This document shows, one piece after another, positions 7,874-16,733 of a stretch of 64,000 bases of DNA; within the stretch, counting starts at the first letter, position 1; every line of letters starts with the position of its first letter. Source of the stretch: Pseudomonas iridis (GTDB taxonomy: Bacteria > Pseudomonadota > Gammaproteobacteria > Pseudomonadales > Pseudomonadaceae); NCBI RefSeq assembly GCF_017980685.1, contig NZ_JACXXO010000004.1, forward strand, positions 1 to 64,000, in the 5' to 3' direction. The notes below the pieces were generated by a model. It was not told the origin of the DNA, did no database searches, and saw only the letters and a program-made list of their open reading frames with translations. A program made the translations under genes and the position numbers.

Positions 7874-8746
7874 CTAGTGACTGAGCAGGTCAACGAGGGC
7901 CAATGCGCCTTTCTGTAGCGGCTGGCTCTTCAGCCACACCGCATGCACCGGCATCACCAAACCGTTTTCGATGTTGCGGAAGTTCAGGCGCTTCAGTCGT
8001 CCGCTGTCCAGTCGCGACTGCACCACCGACAGCGGGAAATTGCCCCAGCCCAATCCCGCCTCAACCATCTCCATCGCTGTTTCCAGCGTATCGGTGCGCC
8101 AGTGAGATTCAGCCACCAACGGCCGCGTCTCACTGATCGGCAAGTCACGACTGGCGACGAAAATTTGCCGTACGTGCACAAGGTCTTCCAGAAACAGATC
8201 CTGATCCTGCAATAGCGGACTGTCCGCCGCCAGCGTAGCGATCATCCGTTCGCTGCCGACAAACTGAAAGCGCTCCAGCACGTTCATGCTCAACCCGGCG
8301 AACGCCAGACATACACTGACGCGGCCGCTGTGCAGCATCGCCAGCACATCATCCTGCGGCGCCGTCAGTACTTCGATGTCGAGCAGCGGATGGCGCTCGG
8401 CAATAGCCTTGATCGCCGCCAGCAAACGCCGACGGTCGATGTCCGCAGTCACGCCGATCGACAACCTGCTCTCCAGCCCCAATGACAACTCCACCGCGTG
8501 TACTTGCAGTTGTTTGAGCTGCCCGGCGATCAGCCGGGCATGAGGGACCAGTGAAAGCGCCATTGCCGTCGGTTGCGGTTCGCGATGGCTGCGATCAAAC
8601 AGCGAATAACCAAGTTCGGCCTCAAGGTTGCCGATGCCCATGCTCACGGCCGAGGGGACTTTGCCCAATGCGCGGGCGGCGGCGGAAAACGAGCCGCGCT
8701 CAATCACCGCAAGGAATAATTCGATGCTGTCGCTGTTGAAATTCAA
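7874..8746 (-). CDS. LysR-family transcriptional regulator
   Basis: A 290-residue LysR-type regulator. Residues 5-64 carry the winged helix (FLAVIERGSFSAAARALGKV, then SAVSMGIGNLEAELGYSLFD). Residues from about 90 are the periplasmic-binding-like effector domain. The start is TTG at 8746: an in-frame stop lies four codons upstream and no ATG is available before the HTH, so the TTG is forced, with AGG eight bases before it. It is divergent from a PACE-family exporter gene 122 bases away. Such pairs usually consist of a regulator and its efflux target, so it probably controls that transporter. The inducer is unknown. Confidence 0.88.
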   Translation of the reverse strand: MNFNSDSIELFLAVIERGSFSAAARALGKVPSAVSMGIGNLEAELGYSLFDRSHREPQPTAMALSLVPHARLIAGQLKQLQVHAVELSLGLESRLSIGVTADIDRRRLLAAIKAIAERHPLLDIEVLTAPQDDVLAMLHSGRVSVCLAFAGLSMNVLERFQFVGSERMIATLAADSPLLQDQDLFLEDLVHVRQIFVASRDLPISETRPLVAESHWRTDTLETAMEMVEAGLGWGNFPLSVVQSRLDSGRLKRLNFRNIENGLVMPVHAVWLKSQPLQKGALALVDLLSH

Positions 8747-8868
8747 TGGATCAACCTATCAATAGAACTGAAAGCTTCTGACTTTTTCTGTCAACCCTAT
8801 TGAAGCTATCTTTCGTCGCCTCCGCCAGTCCCACTGGCCAACAAATGGCAAGAAAGAGGCAAATCTGC

Positions 8869-9309
8869 ATGCAAGGCGTCAAACGCAAACTGGTCTATGT
8901 GTCGCTCTACGAAGTGATAGGCATGACCTTTTCCGCCCTTGGTCTGGCGCTGTTGTCGGGCACCTCACCGGGCAGCACCGGGCCGTTGGCTGTGATCATC
9001 ACGACCATCGCCGTTACCTGGAATTTCATCTATACCTCGATGTTCGAGCACTGGGAAAGTCGTCAGCAGTCACGCACCCGCACCGTAAAACGACGCATCG
9101 CCCACGCAATCGGTTTTCAACTGACGTTGATCGTGTTCCTGATTCCGTTGATCGCGTGGTGGATGAATATCAGCCTGGTGCAGGCTTTCCTGCTGGATCT
9201 GGCGCTGATCATCTTCATTCCTTGCTACACGTTTGCCTTCAACTGGCTGTTTGATCGGGTGTTTGGTCTGCCCGCTTCGGCGTTGCCGGATTCGGCTGCG
9301 GCGACATAA
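8869..9309 (+). CDS. PACE-family multidrug/biocide efflux transporter (AceI-like)
   Basis: A 146-residue inner-membrane protein built from two tandem bacterial-transmembrane-pair domains, about four spans in all. The first span contains Glu15 in SLYEVIGM, the position of the essential glutamate of AceI. WNFIYTSMFEHWE closes the first pair, and the matching FAFNWLFDRVFG closes the second. PACE proteins export cationic biocides such as chlorhexidine, or short diamines, by proton exchange. The ATG at 8869 (MQGVKRKL) follows AGAGGC. The reading frame continues upstream but without family similarity. The divergent LysR gene is its likely regulator. Confidence 0.87.
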   Translation: MQGVKRKLVYVSLYEVIGMTFSALGLALLSGTSPGSTGPLAVIITTIAVTWNFIYTSMFEHWESRQQSRTRTVKRRIAHAIGFQLTLIVFLIPLIAWWMNISLVQAFLLDLALIIFIPCYTFAFNWLFDRVFGLPASALPDSAAAT

Positions 9310-9390
9310 ATCGTCAGCCACTTCAGTGACGTCAAGGACAGGCGACAAATTTCTTGCTGCACTTTGACCTCAAGGCAGCATGAAACATGA

Positions 9391-9469
9391 TGTAGGAGCT
9401 GCGGCACGCTGCGATCTTTTGATTTTGAATTTAAAGATCAAAAGATCGCAGCGTGCCGCAGCTCCTACA
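9391..9469. repeat. Inverted pair of REP-type repeats (GTAGGAGCTGC family)
   Basis: Near-perfect inverted repeat: TGTAGGAGCTGCGGCACGCT with its complement at 9443-9469, and an AT-rich centre. It lies between the convergent PACE and chemoreceptor genes. Confidence 0.9.
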
Positions 9470-9483
9470 GTTGCTATGCGGTG

Positions 9484-10803
9484 CTAGTTCAGCTGCAAGG
9501 TCTCATTGAACTGGCTGATCGCATCTACCACATGCCGCGAGCCTTGCTGGATCTCCAGGATCACCTCGCCCGCCTCGTTCGCCAATTCAACCCCAAGCCC
9601 GGTGCGGCTCAAACTCGATTGCATGCTCGATACCCCGCTTAGCGACAGATCATGGTTCTTGCGCACCACCTCGACAATCTCCAGCGTCGCCTGACTGGTG
9701 CGAGCAGCAAGACTGCGCACCTCATCCGCGACCACCGCAAAACCCCGCCCGTGTTCGCCGGCCCGCGCCGCTTCGATGGCCGCGTTGAGCGCCAGCAAAT
9801 TGGTCTGATCGGCAATTCCGCGAATGGTCTGGACGATGGTGCCGATGATGTCCGACTGCTTGCTGACCGCATCGATGCTGACCGCCGCTTCGTTGAGATC
9901 GCGGGAAATGTCCTGAATGATCTGCACCGTTTGCTGCACGACCTGTGAGCCTTTTTGCGCGCAGGCGTCGTTTTGTACCGAAGTGCTGTGGGCCGATTCC
10001 GCGGCGTTCTGCAACGTGGTCATCTGATGGGTGATGTCGCTGGCGAACTTGACCACTTTGTACAAGCGGCCCTTGGCGTCGAACAACGGGTTATACGACG
10101 CTTCGAGGTAAACCATCTGCCCGGACTTGTTCTTGCGCTCGAAGCGATGGGAGTGATATTCGCCGCGATTGAGCGAAGCCCAGAATGCCTTGTATTGCAC
10201 CGACTCGGCTTCGGCCCGATGGCAGAACATGCTGTGATGGTGGCCGACGACTTCGCTGAGCGTGTACTGCGTGGTCTTCAGAAAGTTTTCGTTGGCGGTG
10301 ATCACATTGCCCTCCGGCGTGAACTCGATCACCGCCATCGAGCGACCAATCGCCGCGAGCATGCTTTCCTCTTCATGTTCCTTATTGATCCGCGCGGTAA
10401 TGTCCGACGCGACCTTGATCACACTTTTTACTTGTTTGTCCTGACCATAGACCGGCATGTAACTGGCTTCGAGCCAGACCTCCTTGCCGCTCTTGTTCAA
10501 ACGCAGGAACGTCCCGCTGATCGGCTCGCCCCGGGCCAGGTCACGCCATAACTTCGCGTACTCCTCGCTGCGATAAAACGCTTCTTCGCAAAAGATCCGG
10601 TGATGTTTGCCGCGCACTTCTTCGGCGCCATAACCCATGGTCTTGCAGAAGTTTTCATTGGCATCCAGAACGATGCCATCGGGGCTGAACTCGATCATCG
10701 CCATCGAACGGCTGATCGCTGCCAACTTGGCATTGGCTTCAGTCAAGGCGCAGCTGAAGCGCTCGATTTCCTTCAGGTCAGCCTTGTGATGTAGGTTGAA
10801 CAT
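9484..10803 (-). CDS. Cytoplasmic double-PAS methyl-accepting chemotaxis transducer (BdlA-like)
   Basis: A 439-residue soluble transducer. Two tandem PAS domains (about 25-135 and 147-257) are near copies of each other: [20 protein letters not shown] in the first and [20 protein letters not shown] in the second. Each ends in an ASDIT segment. A methyl-accepting signalling domain follows from about 265, with the hairpin tip [21 protein letters not shown]. There is no transmembrane or HAMP segment, so it acts in the cytoplasm. This order matches BdlA, the biofilm-dispersal transducer of P. aeruginosa, and Aer-like redox sensors. Which role applies cannot be told from sequence. The ATG at 10803 follows AAGGTGA. 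Longer upstream reading lacks any domain. Confidence 0.86.
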   Translation of the reverse strand: MFNLHHKADLKEIERFSCALTEANAKLAAISRSMAMIEFSPDGIVLDANENFCKTMGYGAEEVRGKHHRIFCEEAFYRSEEYAKLWRDLARGEPISGTFLRLNKSGKEVWLEASYMPVYGQDKQVKSVIKVASDITARINKEHEEESMLAAIGRSMAVIEFTPEGNVITANENFLKTTQYTLSEVVGHHHSMFCHRAEAESVQYKAFWASLNRGEYHSHRFERKNKSGQMVYLEASYNPLFDAKGRLYKVVKFASDITHQMTTLQNAAESAHSTSVQNDACAQKGSQVVQQTVQIIQDISRDLNEAAVSIDAVSKQSDIIGTIVQTIRGIADQTNLLALNAAIEAARAGEHGRGFAVVADEVRSLAARTSQATLEIVEVVRKNHDLSLSGVSSMQSSLSRTGLGVELANEAGEVILEIQQGSRHVVDAISQFNETLQLN

Positions 10804-11346
10804 GGTTGTATCACCTTCCGCGCGTTCTTTTTGATTTGATGAAAGTTCAGGTCTTTCAGAATCCACCACTACGTTCCACAGAACAGGCACACGCATTCCT
10901 CCACGGGAGGAAGTTGTCAGGTGATAAATGATGATTAATCGGAGCGTCCATGCAGCAACGCTCTAATCAAGACATCCTTCTCTTGATAGCCCGGTTGAGG
11001 GCCAGCCCTAACGTTTTGAAGAAAGTCCATTTAGATAACGCTCCTTGTTGGTTCAGTGTCGGTGCCTCGGGTTGCGCACTCTGGCAGCATGAATCACGAA
11101 CTAACCCTATGCACTCGGCATGCCTGGCACGACGGTCGACATAGTTAGTTATGGGTCAGCATAGCCAGCGCGAAGCCTGATGCAAGGCCACTAGTCGGCC
11201 AGTATCTGGCATTTTTTGCACAAAAAACGGTTCAGCCAGAAACAAAAAAAGCCTCCAGGAGGCTTTTGTGCGATGGCGAGCGAGATATTTGCAAATTATT
11301 TGTCATGCAGACAGGAGCCCGGGAACCGGGCTCCCGAAGGGCGGGA
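10804..11346. other. Gene-poor interval of 543 bases
   Basis: I see no convincing gene here. A 64-codon plus-strand frame from 10950 has no ribosome site or recognisable sequence. Visible structure is a 7-base-pair hairpin TTCCTCC-ACG-GGAGGAA at 10896-10912 in the leader of the chemoreceptor gene, and a terminator hairpin at 11245-11267. A small RNA is possible but not shown. Confidence 0.5.
11245..11267. terminator. Rho-independent terminator
   Basis: AAAAAGCCTCC and GGAGGCTTTT form a stem with a two-base loop, with A and T runs on the two sides. It lies 80 bases downstream of the small Lys-rich gene on the minus strand and probably ends that transcript. Confidence 0.75.
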
Positions 11347-11457
11347 TCAGTGACCGAATACGTCTACTTTCTTGGCTTTTTTCTCCGCCCGCTTCTCAAT
11401 CGCGGTCTTGGCCGGTTTCTTCTTCGCGGCTTTCTTTGAATCCATACCTTTGGACAT
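11347..11457 (-). CDS. 36-residue Lys/Ala-rich small protein
   Basis: Reading from ATG at 11457 gives MSKGMDSKKAAKKKPAKTAI followed by EKRAEKKAKKVDVFGH and stop. About 13 of 36 residues are lysine and seven are alanine, so the protein is highly basic and probably disordered or helical, with an unusual VDVFGH tail. A good ribosome site (GTGGAG, about nine bases upstream) and a terminator downstream support a real gene. The composition recalls histone-H1-like or ribosome-associated basic peptides, but I assign no function. It is flanked by the chemoreceptor leader and a GNAT gene on the other strand. Confidence 0.68.
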   Translation of the reverse strand: MSKGMDSKKAAKKKPAKTAIEKRAEKKAKKVDVFGH

Positions 11458-11558
11458 GATGATGACTCCACTCACAGGGCTGTAGGCTCAGGTATACACC
11501 TATCCAGTGACGCACGTTCTTTTATAATCGCCGCCTCCTCCACCGCCAGTCCGATCCC

Positions 11559-11969
11559 ATGCCCGACACCCAGTACAGCCTGCTCGACGAATCGTTATGG
11601 CCCTTGATGAACAAGTTCTACCGCCGCCACCAATCTTCGATGAAAGCCGTGCGCGAGGCGCAGCTGTGGGTGGCGCGACGGGGCGACATCGTTGCGGCGC
11701 TATGCCTGCGGCCGGTGGCGGGTGGGCGTTGGTTGACGGGGTTGTTTGTTGATCCGCAATGCCGTGAGCAGGGAGTTGCTGCGCAGTTGATCAGCATTGC
11801 GGTGAAGGATGTGACAGAGCCGGTGTGGCTGTTCTGCCATCCGGATTTGCGCGGGTTTTATGAGCGGCGCGGGTTCAGTGTCGACCCCGCCCTGCCCCAG
11901 GCGATGGCGGAACGGTTGAGCCGGTATGCGCGGAGCAAACCGATGATTGCGATGGGGTTGAACCCTTGA
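11559..11969 (+). CDS. GNAT-family N-acetyltransferase, short form
   Basis: A 136-residue protein. Residues 59-77 read LTGLFVDPQCREQGVAAQL, the acetyl-CoA-binding motif (R-E-Q-G-V-A). The later LFCHPDLRGFYERRGFSVD is the usual final GNAT segment, with the aromatic that precedes the C-terminal strands. It is shorter than the standard GNAT fold by roughly one N-terminal strand-helix unit but keeps the catalytic core. The substrate is unknown. It stands alone, between the small basic gene and a REPIN that separates it from the convergent deformylase gene. Confidence 0.82.
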   Translation: MPDTQYSLLDESLWPLMNKFYRRHQSSMKAVREAQLWVARRGDIVAALCLRPVAGGRWLTGLFVDPQCREQGVAAQLISIAVKDVTEPVWLFCHPDLRGFYERRGFSVDPALPQAMAERLSRYARSKPMIAMGLNP

Positions 11970-11985
11970 AACTGATAAAAACCAA

Positions 11986-12072
11986 TGTGGGAGCGAGCCT
12001 GCTCGCGAAAGCGGTGTGTCAGACCAGTTTCTGCCACTGATGTACCGCATTCGCGAGCAGGCTCGCTCCCAC
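11986..12072. repeat. REPIN, GGGAGCGAGCCTGCTCGCGAA family
   Basis: Inverted doublet with about 40 bases between the arms, in the space between the convergent GNAT and def genes. Confidence 0.92.
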
Positions 12073-12095
12073 AGGGAATTATTTGTGGACTCGGT

Positions 12096-12635
12096 TTATT
12101 CGTCCGCTGCGGGATCAAGGTCCGGAAACATCACTTCGGTAAAACCGAACTTGCTGAAATCAGTAATCCGCGACGGATACAACCGGCCGATCAAATGGTC
12201 GCATTCATGCTGCACCACCCGCGCATGGAAACCTGAAGCGACCCGCACAATCGGCTCGCCCTTCGGATCAAAGCCTTCGTAGCGAATCAGCTGGAAGCGA
12301 TCCACCGCCCCCCGCAAACCGGGCACTGACAGGCAGCCTTCAAAACCTTCTTCCGTCAACGTATTGAGCGGCGTGATCAGCGGATTGATCAGGATGGTTT
12401 GCGGTACCGCTTCGGCGTCCGGGTAACGTTCGCTGTGCTCGAAACCGAAGATCACCAGTTGCAGATCGACACCGACCTGCGGCGCGGCCAGGCCGACACC
12501 GCCGACGCTTTCCATGGTCTGGAACATGTCGTCGATCAGTTGCCACAGCTGCGGGCTGTCGAACATTTCGGGCGGAACCGGCGGGGCGATACGCAGCAGG
12601 CGCTCGTCGCCCATTTTCAGAATTTCACGAATCAT
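12096..12635 (-). CDS. def: Peptide deformylase
   Basis: A 179-residue enzyme with all three deformylase motifs: GVGLAAPQ at 46-53, EGCLSVPG at 99-106 with metal ligand Cys101, and HECDHL at 143-148 with ligands His143 and His147 and catalytic Glu144. It removes the N-formyl group from nascent proteins. The usual housekeeping def of pseudomonads sits beside fmt, which is not here. I therefore take this as a second, separately located deformylase. It overlaps the upstream membrane-protein gene by four bases (ATGA), indicating translational coupling. Confidence 0.93.
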   Translation of the reverse strand: MIREILKMGDERLLRIAPPVPPEMFDSPQLWQLIDDMFQTMESVGGVGLAAPQVGVDLQLVIFGFEHSERYPDAEAVPQTILINPLITPLNTLTEEGFEGCLSVPGLRGAVDRFQLIRYEGFDPKGEPIVRVASGFHARVVQHECDHLIGRLYPSRITDFSKFGFTEVMFPDLDPAADE

Positions 12636-13588
12636 GATCTGGCTTCGTCAGTGTCCGGCTTGATCGAGTGATCGCGACCCAGGCCCGAGACGTGTTGTTT
12701 GGGAGTTTCATCGAGTTCGCCGGGGACTTTCTCGCCCGCGTCCTTGCCTTCGCTCGACATGTGCTCGATCACCGCATTCATCTCCGCGCCGAGCAGCAGC
12801 ACGGCAGCGGAAATGTAGAAGTACAGCAAGAGCACAATGATCGCCCCGATGCTGCCATACATCGCGTTGTAGTTGGCGAAGGTTTTTACGTAAAACGCAA
12901 AGCCCAGCGAGGCAATGATCCATACCACCACGGCCAATACCGAACCCGGCGTGATGAAGCGAAATTCCTGTTTGACGTCCGGCATCACGTAGTAGATCAG
13001 TGCCACGGCGACCATCATCAGAATCACGATGACCGGCCAGCGCGCGATGGTCCACAAGGTGACGATGAATTCCTCAAGCCCCACCTGCGCGGCGATCCAG
13101 CCCATCACCTGCGGCCCGAGCACCATCAGCGCCGCCGCCACCAGCAACATGCCGGCAATGCCGACGGTGTAGACGATCGACAACGGGAAGCGCTTCCAGA
13201 CAGGTCTGCCTTCGACAACGTCATAGGCGGCGTTCATTGCGCTCATCATCAGGCGCACACCGGCAGACGCGGTGTAGAGGGCAATAACGATACCTACCGA
13301 GAGCAAGCCGCCCTTGGATTGCTGCAGTTGATCAATCACCGGGTTGACCTGCTCCAGCGCTTGCGGCGGCAGCACCAGCTCCGACTGCAGGCGCAGCCAG
13401 GAGAAGAAGTCCGGCAGGTGCAGGAAACCGATCAGGGCAATCAGAAACAGGATGAACGGGAACAGCGAGAACAGCATCTGGTAGGCCAGTGCCGAGGCGT
13501 AGGTCGACATCTCGTCGTCGATGAATTCAGTGACCGTGCGCACCATCACCCGGTGCAGGGGCAGACCTTTCATGTCCGGAAAAATCAT
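12632..13588 (-). CDS. YihY/BrkB-family inner-membrane protein
   Basis: A 318-residue protein with six predicted spans and family landmarks: [18 protein letters not shown] in the first span, [18 protein letters not shown] in the middle, and a last span followed by [15 protein letters not shown]. The cytoplasmic C-terminus is charged. Function is uncertain in this family: the old names RNase BN and BrkB are not established biochemically, and a transport role has been suggested. The start at 13588 has AAGGAGA five bases upstream. It runs directly into def with a four-base overlap. Confidence 0.87.
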   Translation of the reverse strand: MIFPDMKGLPLHRVMVRTVTEFIDDEMSTYASALAYQMLFSLFPFILFLIALIGFLHLPDFFSWLRLQSELVLPPQALEQVNPVIDQLQQSKGGLLSVGIVIALYTASAGVRLMMSAMNAAYDVVEGRPVWKRFPLSIVYTVGIAGMLLVAAALMVLGPQVMGWIAAQVGLEEFIVTLWTIARWPVIVILMMVAVALIYYVMPDVKQEFRFITPGSVLAVVVWIIASLGFAFYVKTFANYNAMYGSIGAIIVLLLYFYISAAVLLLGAEMNAVIEHMSSEGKDAGEKVPGELDETPKQHVSGLGRDHSIKPDTDEARS

Positions 13589-13701
13589 TCGCGTCTCCTT
13601 TCGCCGCAATACAGGTTGAAGTCGTGGCGACTCAGGGGCCGTTTTTTACATCACGGTAGCCTGTTTGGCGACCTTTGCAGGATAACCGCAGGCTTTTGAC
13701 A

Positions 13702-13727
13702 CAAAAACGGCCATCCTTGGATGGCCG
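13702..13727 (-). terminator. Rho-independent terminator after the csbD-like gene
   Basis: On the minus strand GCGGCCATCC and GGATGGCCG form a stem around a short AA loop, followed by TTTTTG. It lies about 25 bases beyond the CsbD-type stop codon. Confidence 0.82.
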
Positions 13728-13752
13728 CTCGTGTCGTGCGTTCAAGGCCAGA

Positions 13753-13944
13753 TTACGCCTTGTCGACAGTGTTCTTCACTGCATCTTTGGCTTTGCCAAC
13801 TTCTTGCTGGGCTTCGCCTTTCTTCTCTTGGATTTTGCCTTCGACCTGCATCTTGTCATTGTCGGTAGCTTTACCGACGCCTTGCTTGACGTTGCCGACG
13901 GCTTCGTTGGCCATGCCTTTTACTTTATCGCCTGTGCTACTCAT
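13753..13944 (-). CDS. CsbD-family general stress protein
   Basis: A 63-residue hydrophilic protein of the CsbD type. It opens with MSSTGDKVKGMANEAVGNVK, and Lys/Gly/Ala-rich repeats follow (GVGKATDNDKMQVEGKIQEK). Members are induced by stress and stationary phase; their molecular role is not known. The start at 13944 is preceded by AAGGAGA, and its own terminator follows, so this is a monocistronic unit. The frame is open for 25 further codons upstream but those have no similarity. Confidence 0.88.
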   Translation of the reverse strand: MSSTGDKVKGMANEAVGNVKQGVGKATDNDKMQVEGKIQEKKGEAQQEVGKAKDAVKNTVDKA

Positions 13945-14139
13945 GGTGTTTCTCCTTGGTGCAATTAGGGGAAAGTCAGTACGTAATGATTGACTGGTCG
14001 GGTTTGCGCCAAGTTTCATTTATTTTTGACGGCTCATTTCGTCGCGGCGTGCAGGTTGGGCTTTATGTTTGCTCGCCCAGCCCCGAGAATGCGCACCTAT
14101 GGGCGCCGTGCGCCAGATATCCGATCCCGCAGGAATGTT

Positions 14140-14517
14140 ATGAAACTCGATAAAAAGCTGGCCATTGCCCGTAGAAACCAGGAACTGGGCGGTGCCGTGC
14201 TCGGCGTCAACAACTGCCACTTCGCCGAACTGAACCGTAACCGCAACATCTGGTGGTTCGACCTGCCGGTGGCGCGTCTGGCCGTCGGTCAGTACGAGTG
14301 GATTCACCTGCTGATGCACACACCGGCTACCGACGAACTGCTGCACCTGAAAGTGCCGACCGTGTTTCTGCGTGAGAAGCTCGAAGGGCTGGTGATTCGC
14401 AATGAAGGCAAGCGCAAGGCTGCGTTGAGCCTGGAATTGAGTGCGGACAAGGATTCGTATCTGCAGGACATGCGTCCGACGGGGACTAACGTGAATTTCG
14501 CGCCGTTTCGTCAGTAA
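14140..14517 (+). CDS. Conserved hypothetical protein
   Basis: A 125-residue soluble protein I do not recognise as a named domain. It begins MKLDKKLAIARRNQELGGAV, is rich in Asn, Arg and Trp near residues 30-45 (NRNRNIWWFDLPV), and ends in a basic stretch. There is no signal peptide or membrane span. The ATG at 14140 follows AGGAA at seven bases. The reading frame continues upstream without stop, but codons there look non-coding. It stands alone between a divergent csbD-like gene and a REPIN. Codon usage matches the chromosome, so it is probably a core Pseudomonas gene. Confidence 0.7.
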   Translation: MKLDKKLAIARRNQELGGAVLGVNNCHFAELNRNRNIWWFDLPVARLAVGQYEWIHLLMHTPATDELLHLKVPTVFLREKLEGLVIRNEGKRKAALSLELSADKDSYLQDMRPTGTNVNFAPFRQ

Positions 14518-14532
14518 CAGAAAAAGCCAAAG

Positions 14533-14617
14533 CTTCGCGAGCAGGCTCGCTCCCACATTCAACCGCGCTCCGTCAGTTGAAATACGGTCAAAAGTGGGAG
14601 CGAGCCTGCTCGCGAAG
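14533..14617. repeat. REPIN, GGGAGCGAGCCTGCTCGCGAA family
   Basis: Inverted doublet. The outer ends here are CGCGAGCAGG rather than GGGAGCG, so the arms are arranged the opposite way round from the other copies in this window. Confidence 0.9.
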
Positions 14618-14657
14618 ACGGCATCACAGGCAACGCACATCTACAGTCTGCAGCAAC

Positions 14658-14685
14658 AAAAAGCCCCGCATCTGCGGGGCTTTTT
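14658..14685 (-). terminator. Rho-independent terminator after fadD1
   Basis: AAAAAGCCCCGCA and TGCGGGGCTTTTT form a strong stem with T-runs in both directions. It begins only two bases after the fadD1 stop codon. Confidence 0.9.
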
Positions 14686-14687
14686 GT

Positions 14688-16385
14688 TTACGCGGCGTTT
14701 TTCGCCTTGATCTTCTTCAGCTCTTCGTCGCGCAGTTCGCGGCGCAGGATCTTGCCGACGTTGGTGGTCGGCAGCGCATCGCGGAACTCCACCGAGCGCG
14801 GCACCTTGTAACCGGTGACGTTGGCGCGCATGTGCTCCATCACCTGTTCTTTGGTCAGCGTCACGCCTGGTTTGGCGACGATGAAAATCTTGATCGCCTC
14901 GCCCGACTTCTCGTCCGGCACGCCGATGGCTGCACACTGCAACACACCCGGCAGGGTTGCCAGCACGTCTTCCAGCTCGTTCGGGTACACGTTGAAACCG
15001 GAGACCAGAATCATGTCTTTCTTGCGATCGACAATACGCATGTAGCCATCCGGCTGGATCAGCGCGATGTCACCGGTCTTCAGCCAGCCGTCACTGTCGA
15101 GCATTTCATCGGTGGCGTCCTGACGCTGCCAGTAACCTTTCATCACCTGCGGGCCCTTGACGCACAGCTCGCCGATTTCACCCAGCGGCTGCTCGACACC
15201 GGCATCGTCGATGACTTTGCACAGAGTCGATGGCACCGGAATGCCGATGGTGCCGATCTGGATGTGCTGGATCGGGTTGACCGTGGCCACCGGGCTGGTT
15301 TCGGTCATGCCGTAACCTTCGCAGATCGCACAACCGGTGACCGCTTTCCAGCGTTCGGCAGCGGCCAGTTGCAGGGCCATGCCGCCGGACAGGGTGACTT
15401 TCAGCGCCGAGAAATCCAGCTTGCGGAAACCTTCGTTGTTGCACAGCGCCACGAACAGCGTGTTCAGGCCGACGAAACCGCTGAACTTCCACTTCGACAG
15501 TTCCTTGACCATCGCCGGCAGGTCGCGCGGGTTGCTGATCAGGATGTTGTGGTTGCCGATCAGCATCATCGCCATGCAATGAAAAGTGAACGCGTAGATG
15601 TGGTACAGCGGCAGCGGGGTGATCAGGATCTCGCAACCTTCATTGAGGTTGGAACCCATCAGCGCCTTGCATTGCAGCATGTTGGCGACGAGGTTGCGGT
15701 GGGTCAGCATCGCGCCTTTGGCCACGCCGGTGGTGCCGCCGGTGTATTGCAGCACCGCGACATCACCGCTGTCCGGGTTGGCTTCTGCCACAGGCTGACC
15801 CTGGCCCTTGCTCAGCACGTCGTTGAACTTGACGGCTTTTGGCAAGTGATAAGCCGGGACCATTTTCTTCACGTACTTGATGACGCTGTTGATCAGCAAG
15901 CGCTTGATCGGCGGCAGCAGGTCGGCGACTTCGGTGACGATGACGTGTTTGACGCCGGTTTTCGGCACCACGGCTTCGGCCAGGTGCGCCATGTTCGCCA
16001 GGCACACCAGCGCTTTGGCGCCGGAGTCGTTGAATTGGTGTTCCATTTCCCGCGTGGTGTACAGCGGGTTGGTGTTGACCACGATCAGCCCGGCACGGAT
16101 GGCACCGAAAACGGCCACCGGGTATTGCAGAACGTTGGGCAGTTGCACGGCGATTCGATCACCGGGCTGCAAATCGGTATGCTGTTGCAGATACGCGGCA
16201 AACGCGCCGGACAATTCATACAATTCACCGTAGGTGATTGTCTTGCCCAGGTTGCTGAAAGCCGGTTTGTCGGCGAAGCGTTGGCAGGATTGCTTCAACA
16301 CTGCCTGAATGTTCGGATACTCGTCTGGATTGATGTCGGCAGCAATTCCAGCCGGGTATTTATCCTTCCAAAAGTCTTCGATCAT
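14688..16385 (-). CDS. fadD1: Long-chain fatty acid--CoA ligase FadD1
   Basis: A 565-residue AMP-forming acyl-CoA synthetase. It carries the P-loop-like YTGGTTGVAKGAMLTH, the acyl-adenylate motif YGMTETSP, and the hinge and C-terminal GWLKTGDIALIQPDGYMRIV and DRKKDMILVSGFNVYPNE, all intact. It activates fatty acids with ATP and CoA on the inner face of the membrane for beta-oxidation. The N-terminus MIEDFWKDKYPAGI matches pseudomonad FadD1. A paralogue, fadD2, lies 348 bases upstream on the same strand. The ATG follows GAGGAG at about ten bases. Confidence 0.93.
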   Translation of the reverse strand: MIEDFWKDKYPAGIAADINPDEYPNIQAVLKQSCQRFADKPAFSNLGKTITYGELYELSGAFAAYLQQHTDLQPGDRIAVQLPNVLQYPVAVFGAIRAGLIVVNTNPLYTTREMEHQFNDSGAKALVCLANMAHLAEAVVPKTGVKHVIVTEVADLLPPIKRLLINSVIKYVKKMVPAYHLPKAVKFNDVLSKGQGQPVAEANPDSGDVAVLQYTGGTTGVAKGAMLTHRNLVANMLQCKALMGSNLNEGCEILITPLPLYHIYAFTFHCMAMMLIGNHNILISNPRDLPAMVKELSKWKFSGFVGLNTLFVALCNNEGFRKLDFSALKVTLSGGMALQLAAAERWKAVTGCAICEGYGMTETSPVATVNPIQHIQIGTIGIPVPSTLCKVIDDAGVEQPLGEIGELCVKGPQVMKGYWQRQDATDEMLDSDGWLKTGDIALIQPDGYMRIVDRKKDMILVSGFNVYPNELEDVLATLPGVLQCAAIGVPDEKSGEAIKIFIVAKPGVTLTKEQVMEHMRANVTGYKVPRSVEFRDALPTTNVGKILRRELRDEELKKIKAKNAA

Positions 16386-16733
16386 GGAAGCCCACTCCTC
16401 AGCAACGCGAATTCTTCACCGCATTTGATGCGATTATTATTGGTGTGTGTTTTGTATTGGTGAATCTGGCTTGTATATAGGCCGAGAAGTCACAAAGCGC
16501 GCCGAGAGTAGCAGCTTTGCCGAGGGTCGACTAGAGCCAAAAGCGGCCCCTACAGTCACATTGATGACTCAAGACTTTCTAGCAGTCATTTTAGAGCAAA
16601 AATCCTAGAACACCCCTGAGGCCCCTGAATTTTGGGCCTCGAAAGCAAAAGATCGCAGCCTTCGGCAGCTCCTGCAGGAAACGCATTCCCATGTAGGAGC
16701 TGCTGAAGGCTGCGATCTTTGCGCTTTTGCCCT
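16386..16733. other. Intergenic interval between fadD2 and fadD1
   Basis: No gene is apparent. It contains the fadD1 leader and, from 16647 to 16720, an inverted pair of REP-type repeats of the GTAGGAGCTGC family (second arm TGTAGGAGCTGCTGAAGGCT). The length and the repeat suggest that fadD1 has its own promoter. I could not find a convincing PsrA-type box. Confidence 0.7.

Noticed and set aside
10950..11144. 64-codon plus-strand frame in the gene-poor interval
   Set aside because: No ribosome site, no recognisable sequence, and composition not like the surrounding coding genes.
14577..16463. 628-codon plus-strand open frame opposite fadD1
   Set aside because: Product is His/Gln/Arg-rich with no domain, as expected from the antisense of high-GC codons; the fadD1 motifs are on the other strand.
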